From Roseovarius sp. (lineage in GTDB: Bacteria; Pseudomonadota; Alphaproteobacteria; Rhodobacterales; Rhodobacteraceae), in assembly GCF_027019125.1 (NCBI RefSeq), contig NZ_JALUXE010000032.1, positions 56,873 to 120,872 on the forward strand: a stretch of 64,000 bases of DNA. Reading direction: 5' to 3'. The notes beneath the pieces are model-generated. The model was not told the DNA's origin, made no database searches, and saw only the letters and a list, made by a program, of their open reading frames with translations. The position numbers were made by a program, and so were the translations under genes. This document shows positions 18,731 through 27,033 of the stretch, piece after piece; the first letter of the stretch is position 1; each line of letters starts with the position of its first letter.

Positions 18731-19491
18731 CACACCATGCTCTCCGTATGTCCGTCTACGGCCAGGATCTGGCCCGTTATCTTGCTTGCGGCGGGGGAGG
18801 CGAGGAAAAGCGCCATATCCGCCAGATCATCCGCCGTGACCCATGTGCGCAGGCTGGTGCCGCGCGCATAAAGGTTGCGCACCTCATCCTCGGTCCGGCC
18901 CGAGGCGCGGGCCTCCATTTCAACGACCCGTTCCATGCGCGGGCCTTCGACCGCGCCGGGGGCAATGGCGTTGACGCGCACGCCCGCCGGGCCAAGCTCC
19001 ATCGCCAGTGTCTTGGTCAGCCCCACCAGCCCCCATTTGGCGGCTACATAGGGCGTGCGGTAAGGCACGCCGTGCAGGCCGGAGGTGGAGGAGGTGATCA
19101 GGATCAGCCCCGATCCTTGCGTCCGCATCACCCGCGCTGCCCACCGGCACGCCAGGAAGGCACCAAAGAGGTTGACGCCGACGCAGGCCTGCCACGCGGC
19201 GTAGTCCAGTTCCTCGATCCGGCCTGCGGGGCCGCCGGTGCCGGCATTGGCGCAGAGAACGTCGGCCCCGCCCCATGCGGCCTCGACATCGCCCAGAAAG
19301 GCGGACATCTGCGCCTCATCGGTGACATCGGCCTGATGCGCGATCATGGCGGGGTGGTCGGCCTGCATCCGCGCCACCGCCGCGCCATCGGCATCGCAAA
19401 TCGCCACCCGGTCGCCGCGCGCGGCAAAGCGTTCGGCCAGGCACTGCCCGATCCCCGACGCGCCGCCGGTGATCACGATGCGCTGGCTCAT
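18730..19491 (-). CDS. Short-chain dehydrogenase in the carnitine operon
   Basis: Classical SDR of 253 residues: NAD(P) motif TGGASGIG, an Asp (CDAD) after strand 2 that favours NAD, NAG in CANAGTGG, catalytic S (ITSSTSG), and YVAAK. The C-terminus is GQILAVDGHTESMV. It sits between the BKACE and lcdH genes with overlaps of 4 and 1 bases, so it is co-translated. A role as D-carnitine dehydrogenase, widening use to the D isomer, is a reasonable guess; 3-hydroxybutyrate dehydrogenase handling the acetoacetate product is another. Neither can be decided from sequence. Confidence 0.85.
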   Translation of the reverse strand: MSQRIVITGGASGIGQCLAERFAARGDRVAICDADGAAVARMQADHPAMIAHQADVTDEAQMSAFLGDVEAAWGGADVLCANAGTGGPAGRIEELDYAAWQACVGVNLFGAFLACRWAARVMRTQGSGLILITSSTSGLHGVPYRTPYVAAKWGLVGLTKTLAMELGPAGVRVNAIAPGAVEGPRMERVVEMEARASGRTEDEVRNLYARGTSLRTWVTADDLADMALFLASPAASKITGQILAVDGHTESMV

Positions 19492-20402
19492 CCGCGCGGC
19501 GCCCGTTTGGTGAGGCGCAGTTTCTGGCGGACTTCGGCGGGGGTCATGAGGCGCGCGCCCAAGCCCTCGATGATGCCCTTTGCTTTTTCCACGAGTTGCG
19601 CATTGGTGGCGAGAACGCCACGGTCGAGCATGAGATTATCCTCGAGCCCCACGCGCACATGCCCGCCTGCCAGCACCGAGGCGGCGACATAGGGCATCTG
19701 GTGGCGGCCCAGTGAAAAGGCGGAAAAGGTCCAGTTTTCGGGCACGTTGTTGACCATCGCCATGAAGGTGTTGAGATCGTCGGGAGCCCCCCACGGCACG
19801 CCCATGCAGAGCTGCACCAGCGCATCGGGTTCCAGAATGCCATCCTTGACCAGTTGCTTGGCGTACCAGAGGTGGCCCGTGTCAAAGGCCTCGATTTCCG
19901 GCTTCACGCCCAGGTCTGTCATCATCCGGCCCATGGCCTGCAACATGCCGGGGGTATTGGTCATCACGTAATCGGCTTCGGCGAAATTCATCGTGCCGCA
20001 GTCGAGCGTGCAGATTTCGGGCAGACATTCGGCAACATGGGCCACACGCTCGGTCGCCCCTGCCATATCGGTGCCCTTGGGCGAGAGGGGCAGGGGGGAT
20101 TCGACATCGCCAAAGATCATGTCGCCCCCCATGCCTGCCGTCAGGTTGAGCACAACATCGGTGTCGCTGTCACGGATGCGGTCGGTCAACTCGCGAAAGA
20201 GCCTGGGATCGCGCGACGGCGCGCCGGTTTCGGGGTCGCGCACATGGCAATGCACGATTGCCGCTCCGGCCTTGGCGGCGGCAATCGCGCTCTCGGCGAT
20301 CTCTTTGGGCGAGCGGGGGACATGCGGGCTTTTGTCCTGCGTGGCCCCCGATCCGGTAACGGCACAGGTGATGAAAACCTCGCGGTTCATGGTGAGCGGC
20401 AT
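19488..20402 (-). CDS. cdhC: BKACE family dehydrocarnitine cleavage enzyme
   Basis: Beta-keto acid cleavage enzyme (DUF849) of 304 residues. The metal-binding HCHVRD motif, a TAGMGGDM loop, DCGTMNF and the C-terminal GHVRVGLEDN are present. In Pseudomonas carnitine catabolism this family (CdhC) converts dehydrocarnitine plus acetyl-CoA to betainyl-CoA plus acetoacetate, and the lcdH fusion next door supplies and removes the partners, so I assign that role. It is the first gene of the operon. ATG 20402 has GGAGG 5-6 bases before it; a second ATG follows at 20390. Confidence 0.9.
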   Translation of the reverse strand: MPLTMNREVFITCAVTGSGATQDKSPHVPRSPKEIAESAIAAAKAGAAIVHCHVRDPETGAPSRDPRLFRELTDRIRDSDTDVVLNLTAGMGGDMIFGDVESPLPLSPKGTDMAGATERVAHVAECLPEICTLDCGTMNFAEADYVMTNTPGMLQAMGRMMTDLGVKPEIEAFDTGHLWYAKQLVKDGILEPDALVQLCMGVPWGAPDDLNTFMAMVNNVPENWTFSAFSLGRHQMPYVAASVLAGGHVRVGLEDNLMLDRGVLATNAQLVEKAKGIIEGLGARLMTPAEVRQKLRLTKRAPRG

Positions 20403-20480
20403 GGCATCCTCCGGTTTTGGTGTTGGCCCGAGCCTAGCGCGCTGGCAGATCGATTGAGTGTGCGGTATAAGACAATAATC
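20403..20480. promoter_or_regulatory. Divergent control region of the carnitine operon
   Basis: Seventy-eight bases separate the divergent starts of the BKACE gene and its regulator. TATAAG at 20466-20471 could be a -10 box for the regulator, but it lies close to its ATG and no good -35 is seen. No clear palindromic operator was found. The region must hold both promoters and probably the regulator's site. Confidence 0.5.
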
Positions 20481-21428
20481 ATGCCGGAATGGACAAAATC
20501 ATCAGGCGCCCCTGTGCGTATCGCGCTCCTGCTCTTTGACAGGTTCTCGAACCTGTGCCTTGCGAATTGTCTGGAGCCGTTGCGCGCCGCCAATACGCTG
20601 GGGCCGCGGCGCGGGTTCGACTGGCAGATTCTCACGCTGGATGGCGGGCCTGCGCGCTCGTCCAGCGGAATCGAGGTTCTGGCGCATGGCGGGCTGGGGG
20701 CGCTGACCCATTGCGATTACCTCTTTGTGCTGGCGAGTTACGATCACGACCGGCACGACAGCGCCGCCACGCGGCGCGCGTTGCAGGGCGCGGCGCGGCG
20801 GGCGGGGGTGACGGTGGGGCTGGATGCCGGTCCCTGGCTGCTGGCCTCTGCGGGGCTATTGGACGGACGGCGGGCGACGGTGCATTGGGACCTGCTCGAT
20901 GCCTTTACCGAGCGATTTCTGGCGGTCACACCGGAACGCGCGCGCGTCCTGCGTGACGGGGCGCGGATGACCTGTGCGGGGGCGATGTCGGCGCTCGATC
21001 TCACGCTGGGCTTGATCAGCGATCATCTGGGGATGGCGGTGCGGCTGGACGTAGAGGCGCTGTTCCTGCATGGCGATCCGCCTGTGACCCCGGCGCGCGA
21101 GGATGCGGCGGTGGGCGATCCGCTCTTGCGGCGGGCGTTGGGACTGATGCGGGACAATGTCGAACGGCCCCTGTCGCTGAGCGATCTGGCGCGGCGGCTG
21201 TCGTGCCAGCCGCGCACGCTGGATCGGCGGTTTCGGGCGGGCCTTGGTGCGCCGCCGGGGACGGTGTATCGCCATCTGCGATTGGCAGCCGCGCGCAAGC
21301 TGGTCGAGAATACGCGTCTGGGTATGGCGGAAATTGCGCTGCGCTCGGGCTATGAATCGCCTGCGGCGCTGACCCGGGCGCTGCGTCGGCAATATGGCAC
21401 CACGCCGCGCACCCTACGGCGCGGCTAA
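20481..21428 (+). CDS. cdhR: GlxA-type AraC regulator, probable carnitine regulator CdhR
   Basis: Transcription factor of 315 residues with an N-terminal DJ-1/PfpI-like domain (IALLLFDRFSNLCLANCLEPLRAA) and a C-terminal AraC double helix-turn-helix (LSLSDLARRLSCQPRTLDRRF, then MAEIALRSGYESPAALTRALRRQYG). CdhR of Pseudomonas has this layout and activates carnitine genes in response to carnitine. The divergent position beside cdhC and lcdH supports the same role. ATG 20481 was taken as the start because homology begins there. The inducer is inferred. Confidence 0.88.
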   Translation: MPEWTKSSGAPVRIALLLFDRFSNLCLANCLEPLRAANTLGPRRGFDWQILTLDGGPARSSSGIEVLAHGGLGALTHCDYLFVLASYDHDRHDSAATRRALQGAARRAGVTVGLDAGPWLLASAGLLDGRRATVHWDLLDAFTERFLAVTPERARVLRDGARMTCAGAMSALDLTLGLISDHLGMAVRLDVEALFLHGDPPVTPAREDAAVGDPLLRRALGLMRDNVERPLSLSDLARRLSCQPRTLDRRFRAGLGAPPGTVYRHLRLAAARKLVENTRLGMAEIALRSGYESPAALTRALRRQYGTTPRTLRRG

Positions 21429-21434
21429 GGCGCG

Positions 21435-21938
21435 TCAGTCCTTCATGTGTTTCTCGCGTTTGGCGCGATAGGCGGCGATCTGCGCCTCGAGCCGGTCGGC
21501 ATAAGCGGCTCGGTCGGCATCGGACATGGCGGCAAGATGCGTCAAGAGCACCTCTTGGCCCATCTCGAACCGTGCGGCAAAGCCGTCGCGTTGCGCGCGC
21601 ATCTGTGCTGCCACGCGGTCCGCGTCGAAAGGCACGGCGCGCAGGTCGACCACGAGCGCGTCGAAACTTTCCCCGATACCGGGGCTCGTGTTTGCGCGCG
21701 CCCGCCACTTTTCGCGCATCGCGCGGCCAATCTCGCGGCGGTCCTCGTCCGAGAGCGCGCGGGTGAGCGGCCCGCCCACCATATCAAGCCGTGAGGGGTG
21801 ATGCCCTGCGTGGTCGCCGCCATGGCGCAGCACCCAGCCTGCCGCCAGCCCCGCCACCGCGAGGTTGAGCGCCAGAGAGCCCACCAGAAGTGCCCGCACC
21901 CAAGGGTTGGGTCGCCCCGTGTTCTGCTGCTCTGCCAT
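21435..21938 (-). CDS. Periplasmic heavy-metal-sensor-like (CpxP/Spy-type) protein
   Basis: A 167-residue protein with one N-terminal membrane segment (ALLVGSLALNLAVAGLAAGWVL) and a helical periplasmic domain with LTxxQ-like spaced helices (ALSDEDRREIGRAMREKW, MSDADRAAYADRLEAQI). This is the layout of periplasmic sensor proteins that restrain ECF sigma systems or bind metals or misfolded proteins. It overlaps the upstream membrane protein gene by one base (TGATG), so it belongs to the sigma-factor operon. The ligand is unknown. Confidence 0.75.
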   Translation of the reverse strand: MAEQQNTGRPNPWVRALLVGSLALNLAVAGLAAGWVLRHGGDHAGHHPSRLDMVGGPLTRALSDEDRREIGRAMREKWRARANTSPGIGESFDALVVDLRAVPFDADRVAAQMRAQRDGFAARFEMGQEVLLTHLAAMSDADRAAYADRLEAQIAAYRAKREKHMKD

Positions 21939-22300
21939 CAAAAATCCCCTGCCAGTTCGAACACCGCTTCGGGTGTGATATCGACCAGATAGGCCGCTTC
22001 GGCGCCACTTGACACGCCCTCGGGCAGCGCGGTGCCGATCCAGACGCCTGCCACGATCGCCGTTGTCAGCCCCGCCATCGCAGGCCATCCCCCCAATAGA
22101 CGATAGAGTTGCTCCAGCAGTCCGGCGCGCGGCGCCTCCGTGGCGGCCTGCGCGCGGCGGGTGATCCAGACCTGTTCGGCCTCGGCATCGCTGAGGACGC
22201 GCGCCAGCAAGTCCGGTGAGGGCGCGGGGGAATGGGCGCGGGCGGCGTCAAAGAACGCGCCAAGCCCGTCTAGATCCTGATCCTTATCGCTCATCGGCAT
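21938..22300 (-). CDS. Small membrane protein, probable anti-sigma factor
   Basis: A 120-residue protein with a soluble N-terminus (about 65 residues, rich in Asp and Ala), one membrane segment (MAGLTTAIVAGVWIGTAL) and a short periplasmic tail. It lies between an ECF sigma gene, which it overlaps by 17 bases, and the periplasmic sensor gene. That position, and the one-pass layout, fit a membrane anti-sigma factor whose N-terminus holds the sigma factor. I see no zinc-binding HxxxCxxC motif. The ATG at 22300 has an AGGAG site 7 bases upstream. Confidence 0.65.
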   Translation of the reverse strand: MPMSDKDQDLDGLGAFFDAARAHSPAPSPDLLARVLSDAEAEQVWITRRAQAATEAPRAGLLEQLYRLLGGWPAMAGLTTAIVAGVWIGTALPEGVSSGAEAAYLVDITPEAVFELAGDF

Positions 22301-22871
22301 ATCCCAACTCCTCTTGTCGCCCCGCCAGAAGCGCGCTGAGCGCGCGCTTGCCGCGTGAGGTCAGACTTTCGACCGCCTCGACGGTCACGTCCATGATGTC
22401 GGCGATTTCGGGGTTCGCCAACCCTTCGATATGGCGCAGAACCACCGCTTGCCGCTGCCGTTCGGGCAACTGGTCGAGCGCGGATTGCAGCGCGTCGGCG
22501 CGGGCGCGGTCCTGCATCTGTTCGGCGGCGCTGGCCTGCCCATCCTCGGGTTCGGGGATGGCGTCAATGGGCACGGAGCCGCCGCGCGCGCGCCTGCGCC
22601 GGTCGATGCAGAGATTGGCCACCACGCGGTAAAGCCAGGTGCTGACCTTGGCCTCACCCGCGCGCCAGACGGGGGCCTGGCGCCAGAGCCGCAAGAGCGC
22701 CTCTTGGGCCACATCCTCGGCCTCGGTGCGGTTGCCCAAGAGGCGGTAGGCATGTGCCATCACGCGCGGTGTAAGGCGCAGCGTGAGGATGCGTGCCGCC
22801 ACGGCATCGCCATCGGCGAAACGCGCCAAAAGCGCGTCGTCAGGCAGATCTTCCGTGGCGTCGAATGGCAT
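22284..22871 (-). CDS. ECF-family RNA polymerase sigma factor
   Basis: A 195-residue sigma-70 family protein with region 2 (YRLLGNRTEAEDVAQEALLRLW, then STWLYRVVANLCIDRRRR) and region 4 (LPERQRQAVVLRHIEGLANPEIADIMDVTVEAVESLTSRGKRAL). It lacks region 1 and 3, as ECF factors do. It is followed by the anti-sigma candidate and the sensor-like protein, so the three form a stress module. I chose ATG 22871 because AGAAGG lies 8 bases before it; an ATG at 22877 is too close to that site. Confidence 0.9.
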   Translation of the reverse strand: MPFDATEDLPDDALLARFADGDAVAARILTLRLTPRVMAHAYRLLGNRTEAEDVAQEALLRLWRQAPVWRAGEAKVSTWLYRVVANLCIDRRRRARGGSVPIDAIPEPEDGQASAAEQMQDRARADALQSALDQLPERQRQAVVLRHIEGLANPEIADIMDVTVEAVESLTSRGKRALSALLAGRQEELGYADER

Positions 22872-22951
22872 GCGCATTGCCTTCTAGGGTATCCTTCAGA
22901 CTGGCCCCTGACCAGAGGCCCGGCGCGGGGTGTTCCCCGCGCCGCCCGATG

Positions 22952-23443
22952 TCACTCGCTTGCCTTCTTGTCCTTCATCATGCCGTGGTGCTGGCCATGT
23001 TTGCCGCGCATTTCCGTGAATTCCTCTTTGGAAATCGCGCCATCGCCATCCGCATCCATCATTTCGAACATCTTGCCCTTGTTGCGGGCCTGCATTTCGT
23101 CGGGGCTGAGCTTGCCATCCTTGTTCGCGTCATGCCGCTCGATCATGTGATCGGCATAGGCGGCCATGCGTTCGGCCTGACGTTCCGTCATGCGCGCGAT
23201 CAATTCGTCCTTGGAGAGCGCGCCATCGCCATCGGTGTCGGCCCCTTCGAACCGCGCCTGCATATGGGCGCTCATTTCTTCGGGCGTGATCTTGCCATTG
23301 GCATCGGCGTCCAGCTCTTCAAAGCTGTGGTGCATGCCCATGCCCTTGCCCATCTTGCCCATATGGCTTTCGGCCTGTGCCACGCTCAGCCCGCCGGCCA
23401 GAATTGCGGTTGTCAGGCCCAGCATCAGAACGGTCTTGTTCAT
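22952..23443 (-). CDS. Periplasmic EF-hand protein (calmodulin-like)
   Basis: Secreted 163-residue protein: signal peptide ending near VAQAE, a Met/His/Lys-rich stretch, then four EF-hand loops (DADANGKITPEE, DTDGDGALSKDE, DANKDGKLSPDE, DADGDGAISKEE) with the acidic ligands intact. It should bind calcium in the periplasm. The tail is rich in His, Met and Lys (KHGQHHGMMK), which may bind other metals. It lies 80 bases upstream of the ECF sigma gene on the same strand and may be its target or partner. The ribosome site is AAGGAG. Confidence 0.9.
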   Translation of the reverse strand: MNKTVLMLGLTTAILAGGLSVAQAESHMGKMGKGMGMHHSFEELDADANGKITPEEMSAHMQARFEGADTDGDGALSKDELIARMTERQAERMAAYADHMIERHDANKDGKLSPDEMQARNKGKMFEMMDADGDGAISKEEFTEMRGKHGQHHGMMKDKKASE

Positions 23444-23459
23444 CGTCTCGATCTCCTTC

Positions 23460-23487
23460 GGGGTTTGATCTGATCTCGTGAAACCCC
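23460..23487 (-). promoter_or_regulatory. Inverted repeat in the EF-hand leader
   Basis: GGGGTTT (23460-23466) and AAACCCC (23481-23487), with 14 bases between, lie just upstream of the ribosome site of the EF-hand gene. It could be a leader hairpin or a protein-binding site. No partner is known. Confidence 0.4.
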
Positions 23488-23664
23488 ACTCATCCGGGCG
23501 TTTCCAAGGTCTCTAACGCGGGCGTCGGGCCGTTCCGTCGCGGGGGCCGGAATTATTTGCAGGCAGGAGTCCGTCTTTGCGACATCGCGCCGCAAGGACG
23601 GTCTGTCACCTTTCCTCTATCTGCCCTTTGCGCCATGTTTGCGCAAACGCTTAGCGAGGCCCTT

Positions 23665-24054
23665 ATGCGCGATACGACTATAGTTCCCACTGAACGTGAC
23701 CTCTGGCCCGCGCTGCGCCGGGGATTCGCGCGCAAATGCCCGAATTGCGGCAGTGGTCCGCTTCTGAGCAGCTATCTCAAGCTGCGCGATACCTGCCCGG
23801 TCTGCCGCGAAGACCTGAGCCATGCGCGCGCCGACGACGGCCCGGCCTATCTGACGATTCTGATCGTTGGGCATCTGATGGCACCGCTTCTGCATATTGC
23901 GTTTGTGCAGTTTCGGCCCGAGCCTCTGGTGCTCTTCACGATATTTGCTATTGGCACCATCGCGCTCTCGCTCTACCTTTTGCCCCGGTTGAAGGGGGCC
24001 ATTGTGGCCTTTCAATGGGCGCGGCTGATGCATGGGTTCAAAGAGAGCCACTAG
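23665..24054 (+). CDS. DUF983 zinc-ribbon membrane protein
   Basis: A 129-residue protein of the DUF983 family. The N-terminus has a zinc ribbon (CPNCGSG then CPVC) followed by two membrane segments (LTILIVGHLMAPLLHI and VLFTIFAIGTIALSLYLL). The function is unknown; family members often sit near cytochrome-oxidase or Nudix genes, as here. ATG 23665 follows GCGAGG at good spacing. An in-frame ATG at 23635 would add 10 residues. It ends 21 bases before the Nudix gene, so the two are probably an operon. Confidence 0.85.
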   Translation: MRDTTIVPTERDLWPALRRGFARKCPNCGSGPLLSSYLKLRDTCPVCREDLSHARADDGPAYLTILIVGHLMAPLLHIAFVQFRPEPLVLFTIFAIGTIALSLYLLPRLKGAIVAFQWARLMHGFKESH

Positions 24055-24075
24055 CCCCGTCACAAAGGGGCAAGC

Positions 24076-24768
24076 ATGACCGTGATAGACAAGACCGCCA
24101 TTCGCGACGCCGCGACCGTAATTGTATTGCGCGACCCTGAGCGCCCGCATGTCCTGATGGGGCAGCGTGGGGCCGAGGCGGCCTTCATGCCCAATAAATT
24201 CGTCTTTCCCGGTGGGGCGGTGGATGCGGGCGACGCGGATATTCCGCTGGCGCGCTCCCTGCCGCCTCTGTGTGCTGCGCGCCTGACCGAGGATTGCGAC
24301 CGCGATCTGAGCCATGCGCTTGCCGCAGCGGCCATCCGGGAGCTGTGGGAGGAAACCGGGCTGGCGTTGGGCATGCCCGGTGCCTGGCCGGGGGCGGTTC
24401 CCGACGATTGGGCGGGTTTTGCCGCGCGCGGCCTGGTGCCGGTGGCCGATCCGCTGCAATTCGTGTTTCGCGCCATCACCCCGCCGGGGCGTCCGCGCCG
24501 GTTCGATGCGCGGTTCTTTCTGGTGCATGCCGAGGCTTTGGCCGGGGACCCCGACGATTTTTCCGCCGCCTGCGAGGAATTGAGCCATTTGCAATGGATC
24601 CCGCTGGAAGAGGCGCGCGGGTTTGACCTGCCGTTCATCACAGAGGTGGTGCTGGCCGAGGTCACGGCGCGGGCCCATGACCGCACTCCGCCCGCCTCGG
24701 TGCCATTCTTTCGCAATGATGACGAAGAGAGCCTGTTCTTGCGGCTGAAGGGGGCGGCGGCTGGGTGA
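24076..24768 (+). CDS. Nudix hydrolase
   Basis: A 230-residue protein with the Nudix core AAIRELWEETGLALG, where REL-EE-TG are the metal-binding residues, and an N-terminal ATVIVLRD/PNKFVFPGGAVD segment. It resembles the NUDT7/NUDT19-like group that acts on CoA-type substrates, but the substrate is not certain. The ribosome site AAAGGGG is at 24064-24070. It probably forms an operon with the DUF983 gene. Confidence 0.85.
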   Translation: MTVIDKTAIRDAATVIVLRDPERPHVLMGQRGAEAAFMPNKFVFPGGAVDAGDADIPLARSLPPLCAARLTEDCDRDLSHALAAAAIRELWEETGLALGMPGAWPGAVPDDWAGFAARGLVPVADPLQFVFRAITPPGRPRRFDARFFLVHAEALAGDPDDFSAACEELSHLQWIPLEEARGFDLPFITEVVLAEVTARAHDRTPPASVPFFRNDDEESLFLRLKGAAAG

Positions 24769-24791
24769 ACGGTGGGGGGCGCGTCCCCCTT

Positions 24792-24825
24792 GCGCGGAAT
24801 CAAGGTGCCGCAGGCACCGCCGCGC
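24792..24825. repeat. 34-base repeat, inverted copy A
   Basis: Matches 41691-41724 in inverted orientation at all 34 bases. Here it lies in the 210-base gap between the convergent Nudix and EamA genes, beside GC-rich inverted repeats. It looks like a dispersed intergenic repeat. Confidence 0.7.
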
Positions 24826-24978
24826 GGCGCCCGACCGCCCCCCGGGCGGGCGCCATTGCAACGTAGCAACCTATTGAGAGCGCGGAATATTTTGCAGATA
24901 TAAATTGCCCATCATTTCTGTTGGAGCGCCCTCCCGCGGTCGGGCCCCGCGCGGCTCAGCGCGAGAGGCCATAGCTCC

Positions 24979-25881
24979 TCACCTGAGCGCCACCACCGCA
25001 ATCACCGAGAGGGTGATCAGCGCAATCCCCCACCCTTCGCGCCGGGTAATCCGCTCGCCAAAGAAGAGCACCGAGGCGAGCAGCGAAAAAATCACCTCGA
25101 CCTGTCCCACTGCGAACACCATCGCCGCGTTTTGAAGCGTGAAGGCGGTAAACCAGCACAGGCTGCCCGCCATGCCGGTCAAGCCCATCCAGACCGCCGT
25201 GCGCCGGGCCGCGATGACACGCCCGACCTGTCCGGGTTCGCGCCACATCAGCCAGAGCGTGAGTGCGACGGCCTGCATCACCGTCACCATCATCAGCGAA
25301 AGACCGGCGCGCAAGAGCGGGTCCGCGCTGGCGATCTCAAGAGTGGCGCCGCGATAGCCCACGGCAGAGACCGCGAAGAACGCCCCCGATGCCAGCCCGA
25401 GTGCCGCCGCGCGATTGCCAAAGCGCCGCCACCAGCGGCCTTCGAATCCCGGCGTTTCTGACAGGATCAGCACCCCGATCAGCCCCAGGACGATGGCACC
25501 AAGGCCCAGCCATGTGATCCGGTCGCCCAGAATGACGAGACCGACGAGGGCGGTCTGCACCACTTCGGTTTTCTTGAAGGTGATGCCCACCGCGAAATTG
25601 CGCTCGGCAAAGAGGGCGACCACGCACCATGTCGCAAGGATCTGCGCCAATCCGCCGGCCACGGCATAGGCCCAGAAGAGCGGCGTATAGCCCGGCCAAG
25701 CGGTGCCGGTTGCAGCCAGATAGCCCAACGAAAGAGCCACAACGAACGGTGCGGAGTAAAAGAACCGCGCCAGCGTTGCGCCACCGGCGCTGAGTGCGCC
25801 CATGCTGAGATGTTTTTGCAGCATGAAGCGCAGCGTTTGGAACGCTGCCGCCGCAATCGAGAGAAATATCCAAGGCTCCAT
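24979..25881 (-). CDS. EamA/DMT-family transporter
   Basis: A 300-residue membrane protein with ten predicted membrane segments in two EamA halves. The second half ends with the family pattern QVEVIFSLLASVLFFGERITRREGWGIALI, with Glu and FGE in helix 9-10. It probably exports or imports a small metabolite. ATG 25881 was chosen; a GTG at 25890 would add three residues, and no clear ribosome site separates the two. It lies alone, with prs upstream on the same strand 33 bases away. Confidence 0.88.
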   Translation of the reverse strand: MEPWIFLSIAAAAFQTLRFMLQKHLSMGALSAGGATLARFFYSAPFVVALSLGYLAATGTAWPGYTPLFWAYAVAGGLAQILATWCVVALFAERNFAVGITFKKTEVVQTALVGLVILGDRITWLGLGAIVLGLIGVLILSETPGFEGRWWRRFGNRAAALGLASGAFFAVSAVGYRGATLEIASADPLLRAGLSLMMVTVMQAVALTLWLMWREPGQVGRVIAARRTAVWMGLTGMAGSLCWFTAFTLQNAAMVFAVGQVEVIFSLLASVLFFGERITRREGWGIALITLSVIAVVALR

Positions 25882-25914
25882 GCCGGTCACACGCCGCGCA
25901 TGGGCGCAGGCGCG

Positions 25915-26931
25915 TCAGCCGCCAAACTGGCCCTCGTAAACCGGTTCCAGCGTCGGCGTGTCAAAGAGCGATGACACGCTGGTGCCGTTCCAGATGTTGA
26001 GGATAGCTTGGGCAAAGACGGGTGCCGTCGGGATGATGCGGATATTGGGCGTTGCGCGCACCGCCTCGGTGGGCAGGATCGTGTCGGTGATGACCATGGA
26101 TTTGAGCACCGATTTCGTGATCCGCTCGACCGCCGGGCCGGACATGACTCCGTGGGTGGTATAGGCGTGCACCTCGCGTGCGCCGTTCTCCATCAGGACC
26201 TCGGCGGCCTTGCACATGGTGCCGGCGGTGTCGCACATGTCGTCCACGATGATGCAGATCTTGTCCGTCACATCGCCGATCACGGTCATTTCCGCCACTT
26301 CGCCCGCCTTTTCGCGCCGCTTGTCGACGATCGAGAGGGGGGCGGTGATCCGCTTGGCCAATTCGCGCGCCCGTGCCACGCCGCCCACATCCGGCGAGAC
26401 GATCATCACATCGTCGGTCCGGCCCTTGAATTGCGTCATGATGTCGAGCGCAAAGATCGGAGAGGCGTAGAGGTTGTCCACCGGAATATCGAAGAAACCC
26501 TGAATCTGCGCGGCGTGCAGGTCCATGGTCAGCACCCGTTCAACCCCCGCCTCGACGATCATGTTGGCGACGAGTTTCGCGGAAATCGGCGTGCGTGCCT
26601 TGGACCGGCGATCCTGACGGGCATAGCCGAAATAGGGGATCACTGCGGTGATGCGTGCCGCAGACGACCGGCGCAGCGCATCGGCCATGATGAGCAGTTC
26701 CATCAGGTTGTCATTGGCCGGGTTCGACGTGGGCTGGATGATGAACATATCCTCGCCGCGCACATTCTCGTAGACCTCGACGAAGATTTCCTGATCGTTG
26801 AAGCGTTCGACCCGGGCATCGACCAACCCCACATTGACACCGCGATGCATCGACATCCGCCGGGCAATTGCCGTGGCAAGCGGCAGGTTGGCATTGCCCG
26901 AAATGAGCTTGGGTTGCGATGTGGCTGGCAT
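25915..26931 (-). CDS. prs: Ribose-phosphate pyrophosphokinase
   Basis: Makes PRPP from ribose 5-phosphate and ATP for nucleotide, His and Trp synthesis. The family motifs are all present: [50 protein letters not shown] and the PRPP loop [10 protein letters not shown] (around residues 230-239). The length, 338 residues, is typical of alphaproteobacterial Prs. ATG 26931 is the homology-based start; the longer frame upstream has no family match. Confidence 0.96.
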   Translation of the reverse strand: MPATSQPKLISGNANLPLATAIARRMSMHRGVNVGLVDARVERFNDQEIFVEVYENVRGEDMFIIQPTSNPANDNLMELLIMADALRRSSAARITAVIPYFGYARQDRRSKARTPISAKLVANMIVEAGVERVLTMDLHAAQIQGFFDIPVDNLYASPIFALDIMTQFKGRTDDVMIVSPDVGGVARARELAKRITAPLSIVDKRREKAGEVAEMTVIGDVTDKICIIVDDMCDTAGTMCKAAEVLMENGAREVHAYTTHGVMSGPAVERITKSVLKSMVITDTILPTEAVRATPNIRIIPTAPVFAQAILNIWNGTSVSSLFDTPTLEPVYEGQFGG

Positions 26932-27033
26932 GATGGGGTCCCCGGCTGTGCAATATGACAGATTCGTGATGTTGACACCGCTTAGCATGTGGTCATGCTC
27001 AGGCAAAGCGATGCAGCAAGGGAACGTGCCGAA

